Origin: Pictodentalium vernedei
Lineage: Eukaryota; Mollusca; Scaphopoda; Dentaliida; Dentaliidae
NCBI GenBank assembly: GCA_031216915.1
Contig: CM062296.1
Location: 146,196,840 to 146,260,839 of the forward strand
DNA length: 64,000 nt
Reading direction: 5' to 3'
Position 1 is the stretch's first letter; each line of letters opens with the position of its first letter. A model generated the notes under the pieces. The model did not search any database and was not told the DNA's origin. It saw nothing but the letters and a program-made list of their open reading frames with translations. Shown here one piece after another: positions 1 to 11,721 of this stretch. The position numbers and the translations under genes are program-made.

Positions 1-1057
1 ATAGAATATTTATTTGCACTACCAAAATACAAGAAGTGGTATGACATGAAAAAATGAACATACACATACATACACACAAATGAATGAAATGTTGCTTTTT
101 CTGTGTTCATAAGTGGAGGCCAGCGATTCCAACCTGCTGAATACATCGTGGTGCAGTTAGCTCACATCCCAATTGTAAGTGAGTGCATGCACACACACAT
201 ACACCCACAGCCACAGCAGCATCAGCAGCAGCAGCAGGTTACTTCACCCGATTTTCAGCCCGTACTTTCATAGCTCTATATATATATTCACTTAAGGGTT
301 CACTTATATCGTCAATGTTTCTAAAGAAAAGGGTTGTGAGTTTCTCAACCCAGTGGAGACAATGGAAATCGGGTCTTACGCATTCGCGGCTTTCCATAAA
401 CGATTACGTAATTCAGTAAGTAACAAACCTCAATTCAATACCGAATTCTAGGAAGCCAGTGTTCAAGTTAAAATAAAATAATAACGTCATTTGTTCAGAA
501 AGATTGCCGTGGCCAACACACGGTGCGTTCTCTTGTTTTTGTTGCTATTTTGATTTTCAACTATCCCAGAATTCAATATAGAACGAAACAATGGCCGCCC
601 CCGATGGGCAAACCGGAAGACACAATTTTCAGTTTGTTAGATGTACTGTTTCATTGGAAATTGCGTGTTTCTCTCCACACGCATGTATGTTATCTATAGA
701 GCTCACTGCGTTCTCTATTATTTTATTCTTAAATAATAGTTTAATAATTGATTGTAACGAGCCCCCGTGCGTTGGCATTTGAGTAGCAGAAAATTTATAG
801 ACGATGGGTTTTGGGTGTGGGATAGGGATGGGGAAATCTCACTCTCGGGGTAACAAATTTGTGCCAAACACTCCTCAAGCCTGGTATATCTGGCTTAAAT
901 ATCGTACTCCTGCATGTTCACCCCCCCCCCCCAACACACACACTCTCCGAGGTTAATAATGATTTTTTGTTCCCTATACTTTCATATAGCTAATCTCTGT
1001 CGAAGTTTCTGGCATCACTGAGAGTTAGCCCTTTGTCTGGCTTTACGGAAATATTCG
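1..1057. other. No gene recognised
   Basis: Intergenic. Holds CA-rich and CAGCAG tracts at about 60-80 and 205-240 and a C run at 920-932. Open frames here lack any family signature. Confidence 0.6.
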
Positions 1058-1061
1058 TTAA

Positions 1062-1303
1062 CCCTTTACCCAACGTAACGACCAAAACCGGCCAGCGCTA
1101 TTCTCAAAAATAGCCAATTAATTTTCATTATTTTTTTCATTTTTGTCTCAAAACTTAGGTTATGACCTCTCATTGGAACCAGCTCGTCGAGTTCGTTCCA
1201 ATGAGGGGTCATAACCTATGTTTTGAGACAAAAAATGAAAAAAAAATAGTTATTCAAGAATTGTTTTTGCAGGTGTCGTCTGCTTTTCATGTTAGGTAAA
1301 GGG
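1062..1303. mobile_element. TTAA-type hairpin MITE, family A, copy 1
   Basis: It starts CCCTTTACCCAACGTAACG directly after TTAA and ends with the inverted form GTTAGGTAAAGGG; the right-hand TTAA is lost. Both arms fold through an inner inverted repeat (TAGGTTATGACC...GGTCATAACCTA) around a GAACCAGCTCGTCGAG loop. No coding capacity. TTAA targets with CCC termini point to a piggyBac-like transposase acting in trans. Confidence 0.85.
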
Positions 1304-1309
1304 ATATAT

Positions 1310-1470
1310 ACTATTTCGCCATTTTTATATTTGTTTCCAAAACATAGTTTATGGGACCTCTTCAAGCTCATTCCAACGAAGTGCCATAAACTATGTTTTT
1401 ACGTAAAAAAGAAAATATTTATTTTTCCAGGTATATTATTTTTTTTGTATACAGGTATCGCCCTTAGTCG
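1310..1470. repeat. Degenerate hairpin repeat related to family A
   Basis: Contains AAACATAGTTTATGGGACC, a GCTCATTCCAACGAAG loop and the inverted CATAAACTATGTTT, followed by a GGTATATTATTTTTTT tail. A second copy with the same tail lies at 4175-4330. The architecture matches family A but the terminal CCCTTTACC is missing. Confidence 0.6.
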
Positions 1471-3120
1471 GATTGGATTAAGAATTAAAGATAACACAGA
1501 GTATAGTGGAATGCATAAAAGTACATCGTGGCGAGCATCCCATCACAACAATCATGAGATGAAATCAAAGACCTATCTGCTTCGTTAGGATTTTATATAC
1601 AGTCTCCGGCTGTTGTCATTTTGAAATGTCATCGAGGCGAAGTTTTCCATGAGAATTTAGTGAAGCTTGATAATGCATTTGTTTGTGTATGTGAACACAG
1701 TATCGCTGCAATTTAGTTTGCCATCGAGACAAACATTTGGAGACTAAACAGATCCACGCGGACAAAAGTGTCAAAGCCACCAAACAGAAGCCCGCCCAAC
1801 AAATTCAATCGCTTCCTTCACTCTGGGAAAAATTCATACCGATCTCTCCAAAATCGAACATTCTAGATATATTGTTAAATATAGAGACAGAATATGCATT
1901 GTGCCACAAAAGAGGCGCACGTGTTAGTGCGAAACATATTTATGTGTTTTGCTTTCCTACGATGCCGCTAAGGCTCATGGTCGATAAGTTATATATATGT
2001 GCTCTTCTCTGACTGTTCCCCCAACCTCACTGTTAAACTTTACCGTTAAATATACTGCAACCGGGTCATATCACTGTAGATTGTACGGTTACAGCCGCTT
2101 CTGCTGAAAGCGTAATCACACCAACGGAGAAGCGCTCATATGTAGAGGAGTTTGTTTTTTCCAGTACGAAAGCAATTGATTAGTCTGTGTGAAACACACA
2201 GACTATTGTTTTTGAGCGGTTTCTTTTTCTTTTTCTTCCCTCTTCTTCTTCCTTTTCTTATTCTCCTGTCTTCTGTATGCACTTCCTTGTCCGCACGGTA
2301 ACAACAAATAGTAAACAAATAGTCCTATCTGGCTGATTTTGGCATACTGATAGACAGTCACAAGTTCTCGGCATCCAATGTTTTTCAGGTCACCAGCGCC
2401 CTTGAGTATGGCCCAGTCGGCCACAGGGTTTTCACAGCCTCAAATTTCCTGTAACAGTAAATTATCCTGAAGCAATACTATGCTATATTTATTCACACTG
2501 GAGACAATGCAAACAGAAGTAGAGTTAGCTGTCAAACATTAAATGTTTTCTTGCTATTTTAATCAGTTGTCAGTTCCTCAAACCAAGTTGAGAGAAACCC
2601 TTTGCTTTGCAAGGAAATAAAGCATAAATTATTCAATTCAATGCCTGTAACCCCCTCAAGACTTCAATGTGAATTCCAAAGGTTTTATTTCAGTGAGAAT
2701 AATGTTAACCCCTTCCATACTCACATTACTACTCTAAACATCATTCAAATAAGTGGCAGAGAAAAAAATGTCCATTTCTGATTCCTTGATCGAACCCTTT
2801 GAATGATGTGTACAGATATGCTTTTTTCTGATTTCTTGGAAACATTTATCAGATTCCTGTATGGATATATTTAAATACTATTAACGAAAATCGATTTCTG
2901 ATTTCTTTAAAAATATCCCCCCCCCCCCCCCAATAATAAGCCTCCATAAATTATCTTTCTATTTTGTTTATTTCTGATTCTTTCACCCCGTTCACACAGA
3001 CTTGAATTTACTGGATGCAGTAAATTCTCTTTCTCTAGTTCTTTACTGCTTTTGCATCACAGGATCCCCCAGGTCGATTTGTCCGGAAGAGTCCGCTCTT
3101 AAAGTGGGACGATTAATATC
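1471..3120. other. No gene recognised
   Basis: Intergenic. A short hairpin GTCTGTGTGAAACACACAGAC lies at about 2183-2205, a CT-rich tract at 2218-2270, and a C run at 2917-2930. Confidence 0.6.
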
Positions 3121-3123
3121 TTT

Positions 3124-3158
3124 AACCTGCAGACACTCGGCTGCAGGTTAAAGACATT
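3124..3158. repeat. Short perfect hairpin
   Basis: CTTTAACCTGCAG and its inverse flank an 8-base loop near 3135. It sits just left of the element at 3177. Confidence 0.6.
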
Positions 3159-3176
3159 AATTTGCCCACTTTTGAT

Positions 3177-3893
3177 TAGGGTTTAATATATTTCCTGGTT
3201 TTCTAGGAACCGGGGACGGGAATGAAATTACTCTCAGAACCGGGAAGCGGGAAATTTCCCGGGTAATATCAAGCAAATTTACGAGGGTAACATGACGCAT
3301 TTATTTTAATGATAATGAGCATATTTCACTGGCAATCTCCCATCTCCAAAAGGAAATGTTCTTTTCCTAAGATAAGTATGAAAACCCAAACCCGCTTCAA
3401 TCTCGTCTTTATTTTCAGAATAACTCGCATTATCACTTCTACCTTCTCCAACATCAACACCCCCCCCCCCCCCCCCCCTCTTTAAGCAGAGGAGACTGGT
3501 GACGGCAGCGAAGAGGGTGTTGATGTTGGAGGAGATAGTGAACAGTGATACTAGTAAGTCTGAAAATGAAGACGAGTTTGTACTTTGGAGCGGGTGAAGA
3601 AGATCTCGCTGTTGAACGGGATGGTGGTGGGGGTGGGGAGGGGGGGGGGTGCAGGACTTGTTGGGAGCTACAGTGATTTGTTGAAAAATGGTTCGTTAGG
3701 AATCAGGACTGTAAAAAATTCGGACATGGAGGGGCTGACGAAATCCTACAAAGTTTCAATTCAGAAAACTTCAGTTCAATACACAAACATTCCCACGCTT
3801 CATTCCCGCTTCCGTGCTGTAGATTTCCCGGCTATCGGGGCCGGCTTTCGGAACCGGGAACCCGGGAATTCCCGTTCCTGGGATTAAACCCTA
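3177..3893. mobile_element. Non-autonomous DNA element with TAGGGTTTAAT termini
   Basis: The left end reads TAGGGTTTAAT and the right end ATTAAACCCTA. Subterminal arms are rich in GGAACCGGGAA-type blocks on both sides. A second inner inverted repeat (CTCCAACATCAACACC / GGTGTTGATGTTGGAG) surrounds a poly-C run. No transposase is visible. The TAG-type termini resemble hAT elements, but I find no convincing target duplication. A diverged relative seems to end at 63095. Confidence 0.6.
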
Positions 3894-4174
3894 GTTCTGA
3901 CGACGATTGAACAAGCGAGTGGCATTGTGAAAATAGATATACATATCAGATCCTTGCTTCTGCTTCTCCATCAAACAAAATGTCTCCATTGCAAAAATAC
4001 GGATTTTATCGTAACATTTAAGGTAGTACACCGGCAGATAGTTGCCAGTAGTTTACCGTATTTTCAACAGTATTTTTTTATATTGCTTATCCCCAGTTGG
4101 AAATGCGTTCAACTCCTCAAAGGCACATGTTAACACATTTTTCTTCTTACTTTTATGATATATTAATGTTTGTT

Positions 4175-4330
4175 TCAGAATATGCTTCCAAAACATAGTT
4201 TATGGGACCTCTTAGAACGACCTCTTCAAGCTCGTTCCATCGAAGTCCATAAACGATGTTTTTAGGCCAAAACAAGGAAAGAAAATATTTATTTTTTAAA
4301 GGATATTATTTTTTGTGTACTTCTTACTTG
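4175..4330. repeat. Degenerate hairpin repeat related to family A, second copy
   Basis: Shares AAACATAGTTTATGGGACC and the downstream GATATTATTTTTTGTGTAC tail with the copy at 1310-1470. A short internal duplication of GACCTCTT separates it from that copy. Confidence 0.55.
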
Positions 4331-4490
4331 TATTTCATTACTTTCCAAAGTGTGATTTACTGGGTTTGAATATAAACGATAACTTCACAAGTGAATTATG
4401 CAATCAACAATTGGGTCGTGTATCCGTGCGCGCAAACGAAGACGCTTTGTCGTGGGTGTAATGGGGACTTCATTGTTTTTTGTTTTTTAA

Positions 4491-4733
4491 CCCTTTACCT
4501 AACATGAAATGCAGACGACACTTGAAAAAACAAAATCTTGAATAACTATTATTTTCATTTTTTGTCTCAAAAACATAGGTTATGACCCCTCAATGGAACG
4601 AGCTCGACAAGCTCATTCCAATGAGGGGTCGTAACCTATGTTTTAGAGACAAAAAATGAAAAAATAATGAAAATTAATTGGTGATTTTTTAGAATAGAGC
4701 TGCCCGGTTTTGGCCGTTACGTTAGGTAAAGGG
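4491..4733. mobile_element. TTAA-type hairpin MITE, family A, copy 2
   Basis: Flanked by intact TTAA on both sides (4487-4490 and 4734-4737). Termini are CCCTTTACCTAACATG and GTTAGGTAAAGGG. The inner arms around GAGCTCGACAAGCTC are near-perfect. One of the cleanest copies. Confidence 0.92.
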
Positions 4734-5030
4734 TTAAATAATATAATTAACGCTGATAATGAAAGGTAATAAACAGAGTAATCGCTTGACTGGACTGGTT
4801 ACGTAAAATAATTCATTCGAGGCGAGGGACTATATTCGCGCACTCGTGTTTGTACAACGATCCTCACCTATCGTGAATTATTTCACGTAAGCTTTCCAGT
4901 CAAGCGATCACTCTCTATTACTTTTAAAGCTTCTGTGGATTTTGCCCGAAATCAAAAAACTTTTTGATGAAGCCAATAACTTCTCGCCTTCAAGTTAATT
5001 TATACAAACGCTTTCATACGAATATTTAAT

Positions 5031-5165
5031 TATTTATTGGAGTTTAACGATACTTTCGAACGCCGGGGTCACCTCGTGTCGGACAGTTTTACGAATGGAG
5101 GAAGCCGGAGTACCCGGAGAGAACTACCAAGCAACTGCGAGCAACTGTTAAACTCCCCGTACGAA
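5031..5165 (-). mobile_element. SINE fragment (3' body)
   Basis: Plus-strand TTTATTGGAGTTTAACGATAC and CACCTCGTGTCGGACAG match the 3' part of the tRNA-derived SINE seen whole at 23361 and 59446. The tRNA head is absent. Confidence 0.75.
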
Positions 5166-7007
5166 TGATATATGATACACAAGGGTATTTTGCACAACGT
5201 AAAATATGTTTTTGTCAAATGGTCAACTCTTTCTTTCAAATTCGCGGCTTATTGCCCCTGTAGTATTTAAAAACCCAAAGTCCTGTCTACACGTCTCCGA
5301 TGCACGTGCACCAATTCATATTGTGTTATGGAAGCCTTCTAACCTGTTGGTGTGTGGTTGTGATGCAAGGTTGGAGAATTGGGAATAGTGCATCATCGTT
5401 GACCAAGTTGATCACTCACTCTAAATTCTGCTGGGTTAAAAATCAACCCAAATCAACTGGGTTGAGTGAAAATGAACCCAGAAGCTCTGTGTATCCACTT
5501 CTTTACGGCCTGTCCTCTTTGTGTTGAATAATTGTTGCTTCAAACGGCCTGACAGTAGTCGAAGACACACCTCTTTTATTTTAGCATCGGAGTTTCCACT
5601 TCAATATTGTTGTTGTCAAAGAATTAATCCGAAGATATCGTCACAATATGGAGGGGTTTGTGTTGTCGAGTGAGTGAATCGTTTGTCCGCTTAAGCACTT
5701 GAACGTGTCTCGGACTTTTAGTTCATATGCTTTTGTGTTCTTGTTGTTTTGGAAGGGTCACAAACTAATTTTCGGAGACATAAATTTAAAAAATTGATAA
5801 AAAAATTGATAAAATTTGTGAATAATCGTGGGTGGATTTGAAACACTTGACCGTTTCACAAAGGGATTAGTTAACACGGAGCTTATCTGGAGATCTAGCG
5901 CCGTATTGAAATGGTTAATATTGCTTATATTCAAAAGTCATATACAGTGCGTGAAGAGCTGTTTAGGAGCAAAAAAATCCGTGCACCCATTCCCTGCTAA
6001 TTCCCTATAAGATTGCTATGGCGGGTTGGTAAAGATAACGCTGGCTTAAACTCTCTCTCTCTCTCTCTCTAGCTCTCTCACCCATTTACGGAAAAAAATT
6101 GCAACTATGAATAGAATGTCATTTCTATCTTTAAAAAAAATCCGCCAAAATAAATAGCAACAAGTAACATGCGATCTCGCTTCGGCGAGATCGCGCGTTA
6201 GTTGCTGATATTTATATAGGTGTAAATCCTGTTGAGACGTAAAAAAGCGTGACTGGTGTATTAAAAACAGAGAAGGTGGAGAAGCATCGTTTTTCCTATG
6301 GGTTACCACCATGCTATATAACGTAACCTACCAACGACTTACGATATAAACCCTTTATTCCCAGGCTTGCCAAAGAAATGAAATTTAAAATTCGCGGCCT
6401 GTCCGGCTGTATGGTGCATTGCAGCTGGCTACGGTCTGAACATGTTAACCCATCCTGAAGTTTTATACAGTTCGTATTTCATTCGCAAAGTAGGAACGTC
6501 GCTAAAGGGTTTAGGTGTGGAGTGAGATACTTAGTAATTAAGTGACAAGTTGGGAAGCTCATATAAATATATTTCCAAGAACTTTTAGTTTTGAACTTTT
6601 ATCAAATATACCAAACTGCATCAGGGCATCCCTTCTAAATGCCGTCGTTGGAATATTTTATCAGTCGGGAAATGAGCCATCGTAGCCGGGACAAATCTTG
6701 TCATCTTTGCGACGGCCCTACATACCATAAAGGCCCGTGTGTATGCTTTGTGACATAAGTTATGGGCAAAGGGGAGACACGCATTCAGTTGTTCAAATCT
6801 AAAATATTCTCGAGATTCGCCTGCTGGATATTTATGGTGATGAAAAATTTAAAGCAGCTGGCTGGAATAATGCAATGCAAATAATAATAATGCAACGCAA
6901 ATAATAATAATGCAATGTTAACGCCTAAAATCCATCACCGTGCTCTCTGACTTACATTATTACCGCGTATCATAGACGTAAATGTGAGCGCAGAGGTGCA
7001 TTATGCT
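5166..7007. other. No gene recognised
   Basis: Intergenic. Contains a GGGTT...AACCC hairpin near 5430-5490, a CT tract at 6052-6078, a GATCTCGCTTCGGCGAGATC hairpin at 6172 and a TAATAATAATGCAA triplet repeat at 6870-6912. Confidence 0.6.
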
Positions 7008-7011
7008 TTAA

Positions 7012-7253
7012 CCCTTTACCTAACATGAAAAGCAGACGACACATGGAAACAAGATTCTTGAATAACTATTTTTTCCATATTTTGTCTCAAGAACATAGGT
7101 TATGACCCATCGTTGGAACGAGCTCGACGAGCTCGTTCCAACGAGGGGACATAACCTATGTTTTTAAGACAAAAAATGAGAAAATAATGAAAATTAATTG
7201 GCGATTTTTGAGGATAGCGCTGGCAGGTTTTGGTCGTTACGTTGGGTAAAGGG
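7012..7253. mobile_element. TTAA-type hairpin MITE, family A, copy 3
   Basis: Left TTAA at 7008-7011, right flank ATAA. Near-perfect inner palindrome centred on GAGCTCGACGAGCTC with GTTGGAACGAG arms. Confidence 0.88.
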
Positions 7254-7890
7254 ATAAAATATATACGGCACGTTGAGAGGTACACATACATTCTGTCCAT
7301 TCGGTCATCACATAATTTATGCCCTGGGGTCGGCAGTAAGTTCAAATTTTGAAGCCATGTGTGGTAACGTAGGTCACGTTGGTGGGATATGCGGAATACG
7401 TCCCAAAACATTCGAAAGATGATGAAAGATTGACATCATGTACTTTCCCCGGCCTCCCCGCTCCCTCAAAGTGTTGGCCCCTACTTCATGGGCGGGCCTA
7501 TGGGGGAGGGTATAGGGGTGTGCCCCCTACCCAATAATCTTACTGTCGGGGCATTATTGGCAGGATTGAAGTCTAAGATATCAACTCTCTCTGATAATGC
7601 AATGTTGACGTCCAAAATCCATCGCAGTGTTCTCTGACTTACATTATTCGCATTGGCGTGCATGCATACCCTTTGTTCATCCCATGACAGTCTCAACTCA
7701 ACGGAGCATATTGTCGGTGCTCTTCAGACGGGCACGCAGGCAAACACTTCAACAGGTCCCTATTTTACACCTAGGTACGATGAGGATTGCGTAGTACTGG
7801 TGAACATTCCCAACGTTCACAGCTGGCACGTGATTCGAAGTCGCACAGTCACACACTCAAACATTACTGATCGCACACCGGCCACCACTA

Positions 7891-8416
7891 CACTGCAAAA
7901 ATATAGGTTCTCTTTAGAACCAAATCTGGTTCTAATCTTGTCCCTGAGATGGAACCAGTTCTGTTTAAACAGTATTTATTTCAAATCAAATAAATTTACC
8001 AAGATTAGCATTCAATTTTAACAGAATATTACACGAACTGAAGTTGATTCAGCAGTAAACTTGGAGCTTATTCAACGCAGTTGCCAAACATTTCGAAACA
8101 AAGGAGATATGAACAGTTGGCATATCGAACCAGTTTTGGTTCGAACCAGTTTTGGTTCTGTATAGAACCAAAACTGGTTCGATATGCCAACTGTTCATAT
8201 CTCCTTTGCTTAATAATGATTTGAGACAACCTCGTATGAGCTCTAAACTTACGGCTGAAACCCCCTCAATTTATGTTTAATTCTGTTAATATTAAATGTT
8301 AATCTTTATAAATTCATTTGATTTGAAATAAATACTGTTTAAACAGAACTGGTTCCATCTCAGGGACAAGATTAGAACCAGTTTTGGTTCTAAAGAGAAC
8401 CTATATTTTTGCAGTG
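7891..8416. mobile_element. TA-flanked foldback MITE with CACTGCAAAAATATAGG ends
   Basis: Bounded by TA (7889-7890 and 8417-8418). CACTGCAAAAATATAGG on the left is mirrored by CCTATATTTTTGCAGTG on the right. The arms are about 130 bp, and an inner palindrome at 8103-8212 is built from repeated GAACCAGTTTTGGTTC blocks. CACTG ends with TA targets fit Tc1/mariner-like mobilisation. No open frame of note. Confidence 0.88.
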
Positions 8417-8956
8417 TACGGGAAGCACCTGAATCAATCGTTGAGTGGTCACCCATCCAAGGATTAACCGGGCTTGACGTTGCTTAAAACTTCGGTGATC
8501 AAACGAGAACCGGTCTCCCTTCGCCAAGACATTTGCAGCAGACGATGGCTTGGATGGTACCCCGCCTCGCAGCGGCGGGGACTTCCGTTCCCAATTTATG
8601 AATTATAATGGTAGGAAAATTACACGAATCTACTGCAGTCCAGAATATCTGTGACGTTCATCTGAGCTTCAAAGTGTTTATGGCGGAATATTGTTAAAAC
8701 TGTTCGGACGAGAAAATATTTTTCGGGAATGTAAAAAATCTCTTTGCTTGTGAATAATATCTGCATTCAAACATAACTCAAAACGGCTTTTAATATATAC
8801 CACGCCTTCGCGTAAATTAAATTCTTAATTTATTCGAGAATTGATTCATGGTGCGAACGTTCTTTCTCTTACCTATATCAACATCCTTTAAATTATTACA
8901 CACTTTACTTGTCTGCTGGAACACCTCGCAGAATCCTGTAAGACCGACCCCCCTCC

Positions 8957-8988
<32 letters not shown>

Positions 8989-9147
8989 GAAAAACAGCTT
9001 CCTGTTCAGAAAGGTCCAAAAAGAGTACCTCGCCCAGAGTAAAAACAACTGACAGCAAGTACTCCATTTTTACACCTGACACGCAAATCAGTTTATTGTT
9101 ACCTATGTCCTGTTTTGTGCTACATGGCTGAGAATCAGTCATGCAGC

Positions 9148-9500
9148 AAATTTTTTATTTATTTATTTTTTTATTTGGAGTTTAACGACACATTCGACAG
9201 CCAGGGTCACCTCGTGTCGGACAGTTAGTTTTACGAGTGGAGGAAGCCGGAGTACCCTGAGGGAACCACCGAGCAACGGTGAGTCACTGCTGTCAGACAC
9301 CCCAACGTACTAAGACCACACAAACAGGATAACCTTTGGTTGAAGGCAAGTGCACCATCGGCGTGCAGTACGCCTTAGTACAAAGCGCCACCGTGCCCCC
9401 GCGTGGTGAATCGGGATGAAGTGCCTTGCCCAAGGACACAACGCAGTTACCCCTGGTGGGGGGTCGAACCGTGGACCTTTCGGTTTGAAGTCCATTGCAG
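9148..9500 (-). mobile_element. tRNA-derived SINE, full length, with 11-bp target duplication
   Basis: AGTCATGCAGC occurs at 9137-9147 and 9501-9511 and delimits the insert. On the minus strand it opens with a tRNA-like head, keeps the GTGTCCTTGGGCAAGGCACTT central block and ends in a TAAATAAATAAA tail. The flanking duplication fits LINE-driven target-primed insertion. Confidence 0.9.
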
Positions 9501-9630
9501 AGTCATGCAGCCGATAGAAAAACGTCCCAGCGCACAGGCTGTAAAGCTAACGATGCAGGCTAGGTTATAACGAATTTGTGTTCAACTCATAATGTTGACG
9601 CCGTTCGATACAAAAAATTAACGCATTACT

Positions 9631-10473
9631 CAGGGGTGGGGTGGGGGGGGGGGGGGTCCAAAAATTTGCAAGACGTGACGTGGGGGTGGGTGGGTCTCTT
9701 GAGTGCGCCAAAAATGTGCATTTCCAACTTGTGCTTAAAGATGATGTTGTACATCACACTCGTAACATAAATACAGCATCAGAAGGCTTTATATGTGAGA
9801 ATATTGGGTTTTATCTGGGAAAATGTCACACGTTAGTAGGGGGTGGGTGTCTTGTTCGAAATGTAGAAAATGTGCAGACAATATTTTGGGAACAATTCAA
9901 ATGAAAATTTGTTCCCGTACATGTACACCTGCTCTGGTCAAGCCTGATAATGAACAGCTTGTCATTTGTAGAATGGGGCCCACAGAGGTTTAAATTGGTG
10001 GTACCAGTTTAACTCTTTACCTAACATGAAAAGCAAACGACACTTGCCAAAAAAAAATAATGATTGAATAACTAATTTTTTTAAATTTTTTGTCTCAAAA
10101 ACATAGGTTATGACCCCTCATTGGAACGAGCTCGACGAGCTCGTTCCAATGGGGGGGGGGGGGGGGGGTCTTAACCTATGTTTTTGAGACAAAAAATGAA
10201 AAATAATAAAAATTAATTGGCGATTTTTTTAGAATAGCGCTGGCCGGTTTTGGCCGTTACGTTGGGTAAAGGGCTAAGAACATTATGAAAACCCCATAAA
10301 GACAGCTGTGCTCACTAAGTTTATTTTGGATTTTAATGGGGGAGTGGGGTTGGGTGTCTAAGAACGGTAGTAGAAAATTTGCACGTAGTGGGTGGGTGGG
10401 TGTAAAAAGGAGCCGAATAAAAAATAGGACGTCACGTCTTGCAAATTTTTAGTGCCCCCCCCCCCCCCCCCAC
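9631..10473. mobile_element. CAGGGGTGGG-ended element with a nested TTAA MITE
   Basis: The left end is CAGGGGTGGGG followed by CCAAAAATTTGCAAGACGTGACGT; the right end is the inverse ACGTCACGTCTTGCAAATTTTTAG followed by poly-C. A second copy at 48945-49605 lacks the 260-bp insert at 10013-10273, proving that insert is secondary. The TIR style resembles hAT. No transposase. Confidence 0.8.
10013..10273. mobile_element. TTAA-type hairpin MITE, family A, copy 4 (nested)
   Basis: Inserted at TTAA (10009-10012; right copy mutated to CTAA). The unoccupied paralogous site is at about 49395. One arm has a poly-G run of about 17 bases (10151-10167) where siblings have GAGGGGTC. Confidence 0.92.
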
Positions 10474-10744
10474 ACACACTATTACTATAAGACAAAGACA
10501 ATAATTTATCATACGATGTTCACAGTTGTACATAATTAGAAAGGAGGCGACCTGAAAAATGGGCACTTAGGATTTCTAGGCAACCTATTTCAAGTTAATT
10601 CTTGTTTCTGAAATTCGAAGCAGAGACAGGTAATGAAACACTGACAGGTTTAACAGTGATAGTTGAAGGCGGACATGTTACGAGAAAGTTAAAATATAGC
10701 TGTTTATTTATTCACTTCTTTGTTGTGATTACCTCATCTCTTCG

Positions 10745-10920
10745 CACAAGCAGAGTTAGCAACGGTTCCCCATCGACGTGCAGTGAAAATCAGTTCGCAG
10801 CACCACATTGCTCCCACATGGGCAATCGGGATTAAGTGTATTGCTCAAGGACACAACGCAATTACCGCTGGTCAGAATAGAACCGTCGACCAAATGCTCT
10901 ATAAACACTTACCCACCGGG
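10745..10920 (-). mobile_element. SINE fragment (central body)
   Basis: Plus-strand GGGCAATCGGGATTAAGTG and CTCAAGGACACAACGCA are the inverse of the SINE central block. Both ends are degraded. Confidence 0.7.
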
Positions 10921-10979
10921 CTCACCTTGGCCAAGGTCGTAAGAACACTAAGTTTTTATTGTAATTAATGTTATTAAAA

Positions 10980-11196
10980 CCCTTTACCCAACGCAGAAGA
11001 TATCAAAATTTATTATTTTAAATATCATTTTTTATTTTTTTCAAAAAAAATTCAACAAAACCATATCATGTGACCCCTCGTTGGAACGAGGGGTCACATG
11101 ATATTGTTTTGTTGACATTTTGTTGGAAAATACTATTTTTAACTGCTGAATTTGCATATTACGCGGGCGGATGCGGCCGATTCGTTGGGTAAAGGG
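10980..11196. mobile_element. TTAA-type hairpin MITE, family A2
   Basis: Termini are CCCTTTACCCAACG and CGTTGGGTAAAGGG with TTAA at the right (11197-11200). The inner arm is CAACAAAACCATATCATGTG instead of the usual TAGGTTATGACC arm, so this is a distinct subfamily. A fragment of the same subfamily lies near 19090-19200. Confidence 0.85.
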
Positions 11197-11467
11197 TTAA
11201 AAGATCGCGGTTCTGAAAAATTATTTATTTATTTGTGTTTCAAGTCACTTTCAGAAGGCACGGTTATATTATTACCGCAACATTATGTATGGAGGAAAGT
11301 TTAGCTAATTCATATACCTATGGTGCCCATTTTAGATGACTTCCACCCCACTCTTTGCTGATTGGGTCCTGTTTTCATACCCCGTAAATTTACAGGGTGC
11401 TCAGGCGTGAACGTTTCTGAGAAAGGTAACAAGTAGATACCAAGAGCATTTCAAGAAAACCTTGATC

Positions 11468-11713
11468 CAAGCCTGGGAATAAGAAATCTGTCATTTACAG
11501 AATGAGGTCCCCTGAGGGTGAATTTCCTGATGCTATTCCATACAGTGGGCTGCAATCCTCCATTTCATCCTCTGCGTACCTCTTTCTAGTTCGGCCTGAG
11601 AACATGATTCAGATTGAGGTTCACAGAAGGTAATTTAGTAATGGTAGGGTAGCATCACCAAATTCACCCTTTGGGGACCTCGTTTCGCAGATGACTGCTT
11701 ATTTCCAGGCTTG
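11468..11713. mobile_element. hAT-like MITE with exact 8-bp target duplication
   Basis: CCTTGATC flanks both sides (11460-11467, 11714-11721). Ends are CAAGCCTGG / CCAGGCTTG with inverted GAATGAGGTCCC...GGGGACCTCGTT blocks inside. 246 bp, non-coding. A sibling with its own 8-bp duplication is at 20897-21137. Confidence 0.92.
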
Positions 11714-11721
11714 CCTTGATC

